Source of the DNA: M55B154 sp964486725
Lineage (GTDB): Bacteria > Spirochaetota > UBA4802 > UB4802
Direction of reading: 5' to 3'
Length of the DNA: 17,394 nt
Assembly (NCBI GenBank): GCA_964486725.1
Contig: CAZAOK010000079.1
Coordinates: 1 to 17,394 of the forward strand
Part shown: one piece after another, positions 1 to 5,945 of the stretch
How positions within the stretch are numbered: position 1 is the stretch's first letter
Layout of the letters: each line of letters starts with the position of its first letter
The notes under the pieces: generated by a model
Database searches by the model: none
Told to the model about the DNA's origin: nothing
The model's input: the letters and a program-made list of their open reading frames with translations, nothing else
Position numbers and translations under genes: made by a program

Positions 1-18
1 GAGCATTTGTTCTTCCAT
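1..18 (-). CDS. 5' end of a leftward gene, cut by window edge
   Basis: An ATG on the minus strand at 18-16 opens the frame M-E-E-Q-M-L, which runs off the left edge. An AAGGA Shine-Dalgarno-like element lies 7 nt upstream of the ATG, and a near-consensus sigma-70 promoter lies about 28 nt further up (53-81). Promoter, ribosome site and start codon are in the right order and spacing, which is the only reason to call a gene from six codons. The product cannot be identified. Confidence 0.45.
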
Positions 19-52
19 AGTTGAGTCCTTTTGATATATGTGATATAGATAT

Positions 53-81
53 ATAATATATATCATGATATACAATGTCAA
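53..81 (-). promoter_or_regulatory. Strong sigma-70 promoter with palindromic operator in spacer
   Basis: On the minus strand TTGACA (81-76) is followed by exactly 17 nt and TATTAT (58-53). The 17-nt spacer (75-59) contains a perfect 14-bp palindrome, TATATCATGATATA (59-72). A near-consensus promoter with a palindrome between -35 and -10 is a usual layout for a repressor-controlled gene. The transcript would start near 46 and read into the gene leaving the left edge. That the palindrome is an operator is inference; AT-rich palindromes also arise by chance. Confidence 0.6.
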
Positions 82-119
82 TGATTTTTGGGTTGCATGT
101 AAACTCTACGGGGTCACAC

Positions 120-330
120 AGCATCTCGACTTCCCTCCATGACCGGCTCAGTGAGAAGGGGGAGGGCGCTGGGAGAGAAGTGGTGACGGGTTGTCTCGGC
201 TCCGCTCGACAACCGGGTCTTTTTCTCGATGTAATTCAGGCGGTAGTGAAATGTCACGCGGTTAGACTTTACTTCTCCCCCTTTACGGGGGAGACTGGAG
301 AGGGGGTTGTTGAGTTTATTCTCTGAATGG
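120..330. repeat. Dispersed-type GC-rich inverted-repeat sequence, non-coding
   Basis: The stretch contains two perfect hairpins. One has arms GGTTGTC (189-195) and GACAACC (208-214). The other has arms TCTCCCCC (274-281) and GGGGGAGA (287-294) around a 5-nt loop. The second, followed by a 'ctggagagggggtt' run, resembles short intergenic repeats seen in many environmental genomes (from memory, not searched). An 83-codon open frame crosses it (75-326), but it has no ribosome site and low-complexity composition. From 331 to 558 there is no gene: only a 'gtcatcccgaccgaag' stretch of the same kind (361-376), a possible promoter, and the palindrome at 494-507. Confidence 0.4.
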
Positions 331-493
331 ATTTATGGTTTCATCAGTATTTTATAATATGTCATCCCGACCGAAGTGCCGGGATATCGTGGTTCAGGTT
401 TATTCATAGAAAACCCTTTTAGTAATGGGGGCTTGTCGGGACTGGACATCCGATTTCCCTGTTAAAATCCTGTTGACTTTTACTGTTTTTATG

Positions 494-507
494 TGAAAAT
501 ATTTTCA
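494..507. promoter_or_regulatory. 14-bp perfect palindrome upstream of HNH gene
   Basis: TGAAAATATTTTCA is self-complementary over 14 bp and lies 51 bp before the ATG at 559. A TTGACT at 473-478 could be a -35 element with a poor -10 overlapping the palindrome. This is a candidate operator for the nuclease gene. It is AT-rich, so chance is a real alternative. Confidence 0.3.
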
Positions 508-558
508 TTGTTGTGATTAAAGATACAGGGAATCTACCGGGTAAGAGTTTCAAATATA

Positions 559-1707
559 ATGGTTCAGCTTCCACAAAACAACGACCTTCCAGTAGCATTA
601 TTTGAGAAGATGCTTGATCCTTTGTATCTCACCAACAGTTACAAGCTGTACTGGTTCTTTGCTGTTTTCGAGGAGATCGTTAAGGGTAAGACAGAAATGA
701 CTTTTAGGTCCCTTGTTGCCGGAATGATCAGCCGGAGCTGGTATTCGTTGCTTGCCTACAGGCTTAACCTGGGCAAGAGTGACATGCTCTCTGATCTTGT
801 ACATGACATTCACAAAAAGTATTCATTAAAACCAGACATTGACGAAAACGAGCTTACTGAACTTATTTTAAATCTAGAAGATCCTGATATTGAAAAGTGT
901 ATAGTCAGGTTTTGTAAATATGTGCCATTCCGGTTGTTGACAGTATTCTTTGATAGGGATCTGCGCGGGCTGAAAGACCATGACAAGAATATAAAAATAG
1001 CAGAGCTGTCTCAAACTTCAGGCCGGGCATTGTACATGATATTGCCGGAGGATGAAAAGATAGTCATGCATCCTGAATGGTGTAACTACATCTATGCCAA
1101 TCAAACCATCATTCGGGGTTGGGTGAATTACAAGCTGATCTATTTCTTGCAGAAAAGGAATCCCAGTGTACCCGCTATACCGTTCAAGCTGTACCCGCCT
1201 GTGAAAAGAGACCTGAATCCGGCAAAAAAATTCTGGGCCAGGGTGATGTGTCTGCAGGATGTGAAAGACATTTATACCGGCACTGTGCTTGATCCGGGTT
1301 CCATCAGTATTGACCATTTTATACCGTGGAGTTTTGTGCTGCATGACAGGTTGTGGAACCTTGTGCCTACCACTACTGAAATGAACAGCCGTAAGAGTGA
1401 CAGGTTGCCAAATCTTGACAGCTACCTGGATAAATACTGCAGGTTGCAGTATAACGCGTTTTCGGTAGCCATGCGGAATAACATCAGCAAAAAGCAGTTG
1501 GAGGATTACCTGGATATCGGGATCAATGATATTTCTTCTCCGGTGGAGGAAGGTGTATTCATTTCTTCGCTGAAGAACAGGGTGCTGCCTCTGTACCAGA
1601 TCGCAAGGAACAGCGGGTTTCTGGTGTGGGGGAGGTATGGAAGTGAAGATGGTGGTTATTCAGTTGCTGCAGAATGTGGGGATGGGGTTTATTTCAAGAA
1701 CACGTAG
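559..1707 (+). CDS. HNH endonuclease domain protein (382 aa)
   Basis: Predicted nuclease. The HNH core is near the middle: I-D-H-F-I-P-W with D252 and H253, then W-N-L-V-P with N267, and N276 in N-S-R-K. The D-H...N...N pattern with 'HFIPWSF' and 'LWNLVP' is the HNH_4-like form, the same broad type as the HNH of Cas9, though this protein has no other Cas9 part. The first ~230 residues are helical-looking and I do not recognise them. The ~100 residues after the core are also unassigned. There is no signal peptide, so it is cytoplasmic. The start is the first ATG of the frame and has no clear Shine-Dalgarno. The gene overlaps the next, convergent HNH gene by 19 bp at its 3' end. Restriction or anti-phage work is likely from the family and neighbours, but no modification enzyme is adjacent. 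Nuclease family is fairly sure; biological role is inference. Confidence 0.8.
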   Translation: MVQLPQNNDLPVALFEKMLDPLYLTNSYKLYWFFAVFEEIVKGKTEMTFRSLVAGMISRSWYSLLAYRLNLGKSDMLSDLVHDIHKKYSLKPDIDENELTELILNLEDPDIEKCIVRFCKYVPFRLLTVFFDRDLRGLKDHDKNIKIAELSQTSGRALYMILPEDEKIVMHPEWCNYIYANQTIIRGWVNYKLIYFLQKRNPSVPAIPFKLYPPVKRDLNPAKKFWARVMCLQDVKDIYTGTVLDPGSISIDHFIPWSFVLHDRLWNLVPTTTEMNSRKSDRLPNLDSYLDKYCRLQYNAFSVAMRNNISKKQLEDYLDIGINDISSPVEEGVFISSLKNRVLPLYQIARNSGFLVWGRYGSEDGGYSVAAECGDGVYFKNT

Positions 1708-2429
1708 TTGTTGTGATATTCCAGGAATTCTATTTCAGGTGGAAAATCCTCTGGGAAATTGACTTTTACTTTACTAAACTCGGTGAAATATTCTTTAGTA
1801 ACCCCTTTTATTTTAGGTGAAACAATTATCTCATAATCCTTACTGAATGAGATCAGACCTTTGTCGAAAGCTTTATCCCATAATGCACTTAGCAATACTC
1901 CATTTCTTGGGTTCAACCTGTTGGACTTATCAACTCTCCATGGTATTATATGGCTTGCCAGTAATAATTTGTCATCATCTAAACCTGTTATTGGGCATTT
2001 CGAATTATAAATAGCTAACAACCTTTTTCGAAACAATTCTTGGTTAACTCTTGTTTTTACTCTTCTAAGTTGATCAACACCCTTGATATCTTCATCTACA
2101 TCAAATTCTTGGAATATATCCTTGTTATTATACTTAGCCCATATTTCTTCACTTTTAAAATATAGATCCTCTGGGTTTTCTCTGTATTCCTCCCAAATGG
2201 CTTCATCCGTTTTCGATCTATGGTCAAATCCCTTTTTCCCAGCTTTTTTTAAAGCTGGATCTAAGGAAGCTAAATTGGCAAGTTTTAATGCGACAGCATT
2301 CGGGCTTCGGTCTAAGATCTTGGACAATTCAATTATATCAGGATTATGGTGATGGATCCTTCCATAAGATGTTTTGAGGTATAAATTTAATGCTAATATT
2401 GTTTCTTCGTATGACCAATTTTTACGCAT
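1689..2429 (-). CDS. HNH endonuclease with N-terminal helical domain (HNH_2-like, 246 aa)
   Basis: Predicted restriction-type HNH nuclease. Residues ~5-85 carry the pattern W-S-Y-E-E-T-I-L-A-L-N-L-Y...I-I-E-L-S-K-I-L-D-R-S-P-N-A-V-A-L-K-L-N, a helical domain I know from many stand-alone bacterial HNH proteins, probably DNA-binding. The C-terminal core has C145-P-I-T-G, A-S-H160-I-I-P-W, R-N176-G and W-D185-K-A-F-D189-K-G-L-I-S-F. The last metal-ligand His of the classic motif is replaced by Asp in the L-W-D-K-A-F-D form, which I believe is common in this subfamily. It is the second gene of a two-gene unit: the stop of the 104-aa gene upstream is separated from this ATG by one base. The 3' end overlaps the opposing HNH gene by 19 bp, so the two mRNAs are complementary there. 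There is no Shine-Dalgarno; coupling to the upstream stop may supply initiation. Confidence 0.8.
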   Translation of the reverse strand: MRKNWSYEETILALNLYLKTSYGRIHHHNPDIIELSKILDRSPNAVALKLANLASLDPALKKAGKKGFDHRSKTDEAIWEEYRENPEDLYFKSEEIWAKYNNKDIFQEFDVDEDIKGVDQLRRVKTRVNQELFRKRLLAIYNSKCPITGLDDDKLLLASHIIPWRVDKSNRLNPRNGVLLSALWDKAFDKGLISFSKDYEIIVSPKIKGVTKEYFTEFSKVKVNFPEDFPPEIEFLEYHNNYVFLK

Positions 2430-2430
2430 A

Positions 2431-2745
2431 TCAATATTTTTCTTTAATTATGGTTAATACATTTTCAATGTCAAGATCAGGTTTTCTCTCAGGTGATGCT
2501 TGAAGTAATTCAATAAATTCATGCCAGGATACATCATCAGGTGTACTATCTTCAAAAAATAATGGGGGTACTCCAATATCTTTGGCATAAAAGAAATCTT
2601 GATCGATCAAGTAAGAATGTATTTCCTTCTCAAGTGTCTCTAATGATTTACGTTTACTGTTGTACATGTAGACAGAACCAAAGTTTTTGTAATTACCAGA
2701 GTCTCGATACGAGTATGAAAATTCTATATATTCTGGTCCTTTCAT
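2431..2745 (-). CDS. Small protein of unknown function paired with HNH nuclease (104 aa)
   Basis: I do not assign a function. It is acidic and rich in aromatic residues. Visible pieces are F-S-Y-S-Y-R-D-S-G-N-Y-K-N-F-G near the N terminus, a middle L-I-D-Q-D-F-F-Y-A with G-V-P-P-L-F-F-E-D, and W-H-E-F near residue 74. I have a memory of a family of ~90-105-residue hypothetical proteins with the same order (YRD-GNYK, DG-FF-A, VP-LF, WHEF), but I cannot name it. The gene is first in a two-gene unit, with TGA-T-ATG joining it to the HNH gene. Its size, acidity and tight coupling would suit a regulator, specificity partner or inhibitor of the nuclease. Those are guesses from position only. Confidence 0.7.
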   Translation of the reverse strand: MKGPEYIEFSYSYRDSGNYKNFGSVYMYNSKRKSLETLEKEIHSYLIDQDFFYAKDIGVPPLFFEDSTPDDVSWHEFIELLQASPERKPDLDIENVLTIIKEKY

Positions 2746-2799
2746 CTGATTAGCCCAAGTTGTTTATACAGGATTTTTTCTGTTTATCAAAAAAGAGCG

Positions 2800-2851
2800 C
2801 ATAATTTGGATTATGTCAACTAATAATATTACCTCCACTTTGTAATATTAT
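2800..2851. promoter_or_regulatory. Inverted repeats in the divergent control region between two nuclease units
   Basis: The 247-bp AT-rich gap separates the leftward pair (start 2745) from the rightward HNH gene (start 2993). It holds CATAAT-4-ATTATG (2800-2815) and ATAATATTA-11-TAATATTAT (2823-2831 and 2843-2851), both perfect. A minus-strand TTGACA (2819-2814) overlaps the first, but no good -10 follows. They may be operators shared by both units. AT-rich sequence makes chance palindromes more likely, so confidence is low. Confidence 0.35.
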
Positions 2852-2992
2852 ACTTGCTATTTTTTATATTTATATCAAATAATTTGTCATTCGTTGAAAC
2901 ACATAAAAATATATCATGCGAAATATATCAGAAAGAAATATAAGAAGATGGTGTAACAATAAGATTTAAAATGACTAGAATAAAACTATAAT

Positions 2993-3916
2993 ATGAATCA
3001 AACAAACCACCAAATTCGCATAGCAGCATTCAACTGGCTTGAAGAGCAAACCTTAATACATGGGGATGTTCTTCCGCGTACCCTATTGGAGAAGGGATTC
3101 AACTTCAACGGTCAGCGAATCACCCTCATGGGGCCGAAGGGAATTTGGAAACCTGCATCAATGACTGATGTTCCGCTTTCAATAACAACTACAATATCCG
3201 GCCCATATAATGACAGTTGCAATGATGATGGTCTTTTAGTATATAATTACAGAGGAGATGATCCAGCTCATCCGGATAACGTGGGATTACGGGAGGCAAA
3301 GCGGTTACAGGCTCCCTTGATATATTTCCATGCCATTGTTAAAGGAAAATATCTCGCAGTGTGGCCTGTATATGTTGTTCACGATGACCCATCCTCACTA
3401 TCTGTTACGGTGGCAGTAGATGATGCAAAGCTGGTTCAAAAGGAATTGGAAAATGAATACGAAAGCCTTAAAGTAGCAGAAGGTGCGGAAACTGAAATCC
3501 GTCGTCGATATATCACCGCAACCATTCGGCAGCGTCTGCACCAAAGGTCTTTTCGTGAAAGAGTACTTCGTGCGTACCGCGAACAGTGCACTCTCTGTCG
3601 CCTTCGACACATGGAACTCCTCGATGCCGCACACATTATTCCTGACCATGATGAAGGTGGAGATCCCAAGGTGACGAACGGTTTATCCCTTTGTAAAATA
3701 CACCACGCTGCTTTTGACCGGCAATTCATCGGGATTACCCCCGATTACGAGGTAGAAGTCCGTGCCGATATACTGGAAGAGGAAGATGGCCCAATGCTTC
3801 GATGGGGATTGCAGGAAATGCATGGCAAGAAATTACTGCTGCCCGGAAGAAAAGAGGAAAGGCCCGACAGGGATCTGCTTGATAAGAGATATCAATTATT
3901 CAAGACTGCGGTGTGA
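2993..3916 (+). CDS. HNH restriction endonuclease with SRA-like N-terminal domain (307 aa)
   Basis: Predicted modification-dependent or Type IV-like restriction nuclease. Residues ~20-140 carry the pattern L-P-R...L-E-K-G-F-x-F-x-G-x-R-I-x-L-x-G-P-x-G-I-W-K-P, then G-L-L-V-Y-N-Y-R-G-D-D-P...D-N, then P-L-I-Y-F-H-A-I and W-P-V-Y-V-V. I associate this with the PUA/SRA-like DNA-reading domain found in front of HNH nucleases. The HNH core follows: C199-x2-C202, A-A-H214-I-I-P, N229-G-L-S-L-C234-x2-H237-H238-A-A-F-D, with the two Cys pairs forming a structural zinc site. The catalytic set is complete. There is no methyltransferase nearby, which fits a nuclease that cuts modified foreign DNA rather than sparing modified self DNA. 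The start is the first ATG; no Shine-Dalgarno is visible, as for the other left-side genes. HNH class is sure, the SRA-like call moderately so. Confidence 0.82.
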   Translation: MNQTNHQIRIAAFNWLEEQTLIHGDVLPRTLLEKGFNFNGQRITLMGPKGIWKPASMTDVPLSITTTISGPYNDSCNDDGLLVYNYRGDDPAHPDNVGLREAKRLQAPLIYFHAIVKGKYLAVWPVYVVHDDPSSLSVTVAVDDAKLVQKELENEYESLKVAEGAETEIRRRYITATIRQRLHQRSFRERVLRAYREQCTLCRLRHMELLDAAHIIPDHDEGGDPKVTNGLSLCKIHHAAFDRQFIGITPDYEVEVRADILEEEDGPMLRWGLQEMHGKKLLLPGRKEERPDRDLLDKRYQLFKTAV

Positions 3917-4006
3917 TCAGTGTTCCCGAATAAAAAGTAATTGCGAAAAACAATAATAGATCATAACATTCCCTAACGTATTATAGCGGATAAAAAATAA
4001 ATAGTT

Positions 4007-5410
4007 ATGGAAGAGAAATCCAGGATACTACTGGCTCTTCTCGCAATTGTTATCATCCTTTACTTCTTACCGACCGATCTTCTTGCAAGAGGGGGTTACC
4101 AGGGTTGTTGTTCACATCATGGCGGTGTTGCGTATTGCGATTCGTCAACGGGGAGAATTGTATGCAACGATGGAACGTATTCCCCGACCTGTAGATGTTA
4201 CGTTGAGAATGAGCCTAATACATATACACCCGGGAAATCCCCTTCAACACATTCACCTTCATACACGCCATCAACTAACACAAACAATTCATCCAGTTAT
4301 TCATCACGTAAATATAAAGAGAGGGATAAAGACGAGGAATATGAAAAATGCAGGCTGCTGCTTTTTGATCTCAAGGCCGGGTATGAATGGTACTTTATGA
4401 ATGTTGAAACAGAGCCCCATTACAATTCATACTCAGAAATAAAAATAGATGTGAAACCCATAGAACTGGCGTACGTGGAGTTAAATGCCTCCATACCATT
4501 TATCTTTTTCAGGACGTTGTTTAAATACAAGATACATGAACGGGGTGGTTTTGTTAAGGAGGATAGGGAGAGCGAGGTAAAAGAGTTGACCGACGACAAG
4601 AGGTTGCAATACCTGATGAATTACGCGGCGGGTATCATGGGCTTTGAGCTCAGTTATACAACAGAGCATTTTAACCATGGAGAGATGGAATATTATACGG
4701 GTATAGAGGGGAACGAGGAGTCAAGAACTGACTACATGGGAAGTACATATTTCCAGGTAGAGAAAAAGCAGATAGATGTACGGTATCATGTTACATGGTG
4801 GGGGATTTCCAGGCTTGGAGGCATAAAGGAAGACGAGATATCATGGGATTTCTATTTTGGCTACAGGTATCTGGATTACCAATTGCCTGGTATAGTGTAT
4901 ACGTTTTCTGATACATCTATTGGACCGTGCGGGGAGTCATACCCACAGTTGATAGATTACAAAATACACATGGGAGGAATTGGTATTAATAATAACCTGA
5001 AAGAAATTAAACCGGGCTTGAATTTTTTCATTGGGCTCGAACTGTACGCCGGGGCCGGGGCTACTTATGTTGATTTAAATAACTACAGGTATAATGTAGA
5101 TCAATATCCCGCGGATTATGATCCAGTAGATGATGCTAAAAGCAAGCTCTTCGTTTCTATGTGGGAATTAGGGGGAAATATTGGGCTTCTGCTGAATCTT
5201 ACCAATTCGGTTTTGATAACCAGCATAAAGGTGGAATACAACTTCGGTTTATATGGTAAATATCTTGGTAATGACTGGTTGAAAGATAAGGATTATGAAC
5301 AGTACCCTGAGAATGATGAATACTCATACAGGCAATTTGATTATGAAACAGCTGAAAATCCGGTGGATATCTTTCATTCAGTTAAAGTATCTGCACAGGT
5401 TACGTTTTAG
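4007..5410 (+). CDS. Secreted Cys-rich module plus outer-membrane beta-barrel-like protein (467 aa)
   Basis: Residues 5-27 form a hydrophobic signal segment (L-L-A-L-L-A-I-V-I-I-L-Y-F-L) with a plausible cut after D-L-L-A. A compact Cys-rich module follows (C34, C35, C44, C53, C62, C64), with the pattern C-C-S-H-H-G-G-V-x-Y-C-D and V-C-N-D-G-T-Y-S-P-T-C, a recurrent short extracytoplasmic motif in bacteria. Residues ~66-105 are a Ser/Thr/Pro/Asn-rich linker, then a charged patch (K-E-R-D-K-D-E-E-Y-E). From ~115 to the end there are alternating aromatic and glycine-rich strands, and the chain ends in K-V-S-A-Q-V-T-F. A terminal Phe is typical of Omp85/BAM-assembled barrels. Function is unknown; a surface-exposed barrel is the best reading. 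No Shine-Dalgarno precedes the ATG. It stands alone between the nuclease genes and a large intergenic region. Confidence 0.7.
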   Translation: MEEKSRILLALLAIVIILYFLPTDLLARGGYQGCCSHHGGVAYCDSSTGRIVCNDGTYSPTCRCYVENEPNTYTPGKSPSTHSPSYTPSTNTNNSSSYSSRKYKERDKDEEYEKCRLLLFDLKAGYEWYFMNVETEPHYNSYSEIKIDVKPIELAYVELNASIPFIFFRTLFKYKIHERGGFVKEDRESEVKELTDDKRLQYLMNYAAGIMGFELSYTTEHFNHGEMEYYTGIEGNEESRTDYMGSTYFQVEKKQIDVRYHVTWWGISRLGGIKEDEISWDFYFGYRYLDYQLPGIVYTFSDTSIGPCGESYPQLIDYKIHMGGIGINNNLKEIKPGLNFFIGLELYAGAGATYVDLNNYRYNVDQYPADYDPVDDAKSKLFVSMWELGGNIGLLLNLTNSVLITSIKVEYNFGLYGKYLGNDWLKDKDYEQYPENDEYSYRQFDYETAENPVDIFHSVKVSAQVTF

Positions 5411-5431
5411 TTATTGTATTTATTTTTTAAT

Positions 5432-5475
5432 ATGTGCCTGTGCCCCCCTGTGTCTTTGCGGCTCTGTGAGAACCC
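5432..5475. repeat. Short dispersed-type repeat ('tgtgtctttgcggctctgtg' class)
   Basis: The stretch with 'gtgcctgtgcccccctgtg' followed by 'tctttgcggctctgtgag' belongs by eye to the same family as the inverted repeat arms at 14278-14308 and 14489-14519 (runs of TTTGCG/CTCTG/GCGG). Translated it gives the C-x-C-x-P-L-C-L-C-G type peptide often mis-annotated as a small protein. Similar sequences are scattered between genes in many environmental genomes, from memory. Confidence 0.4.
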
Positions 5476-5683
5476 GTTGTTGAGCATAATTAATATCAAA
5501 GATTATTGGACACATCCCCCGGTATCCCCCTTTCAGAAACCCCGGTAATCCGGCAATCTCTTTAACAGCAACGTTCATCTTCAAAAGATCTTTTTAGTTT
5601 TCCCGACCTGCTAACACTGTACATTCTCACGTTCGGGAAAAATGCAGGTTTGAAAAATATTTATGATGAGAAATGCTACAAAA

Positions 5684-5743
5684 GTTTTACTTATAAGTTA
5701 AACTTTCAGATATAATTCCCAATGTTTTATTTATAAGTAAAAC
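5684..5743. promoter_or_regulatory. Twin 20-bp palindromic operators, 40 bp apart
   Basis: Copy 1, GTTTTACTTATAAGTTAAAC (5684-5703), and copy 2, GTTTTATTTATAAGTAAAAC (5724-5743), match at 18 of 20 positions. Both are one base from the perfect palindrome GTTTTACTTATAAGTAAAAC. Their start-to-start distance is exactly 40 bp, close to four helical turns. That is the layout of a cooperative dimeric repressor. The cognate regulator and target gene are not in view: both flanking genes end, rather than start, towards this site. Confidence 0.6.
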
Positions 5744-5945
5744 TATATTTTACCATCCCAAAATCAGTTGAGCTCCACACCCCCAAAAGTATACCCTGAC
5801 ACCCCATGGACAAACCTACGAAAAAATACTATGCCACCCATGTGATCCCAGGTCTCTCGCCTGTACAGCATACTCTGCACCTGGTTAAAAAGGCATATGG
5901 AAAAATTCCTTAACCCAGATAACCTCCCGGAAATAATTAGTATCT

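Larger units (their letters stand above)
5411..5945. other. 535-bp convergent intergenic region, no confident gene
   Basis: The genes on both sides end here, so neither needs a promoter in it. It holds a dispersed-type repeat (5432-5475), the twin 20-bp palindromes (5684-5743) and several short frames. Two frames are worth naming. Minus 5578-5420 encodes 52 residues starting M-N-V-A-V-K-E-I-A-G-L-P-G and runs into the repeat. Minus 5871-5764 encodes 35 residues starting M-L-Y-R-R-E-T-W-D-H-M-G-G. A 35-codon plus-strand frame (5806-5913) overlaps the latter. None has a convincing ribosome site, and I do not call them genes. The region may be the remains of a lost gene with its regulatory site left behind. 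Confidence 0.5.

Noticed and set aside
75..326. 83-codon open frame at the left end
   Set aside because: No ribosome site, low-complexity product, and it runs through dispersed hairpin repeats.
559..1707. Possible Cas9 or IscB relative because of the HNH form
   Set aside because: No RuvC motifs, bridge helix, CRISPR array or guide RNA-like element nearby; only the HNH core is shared.
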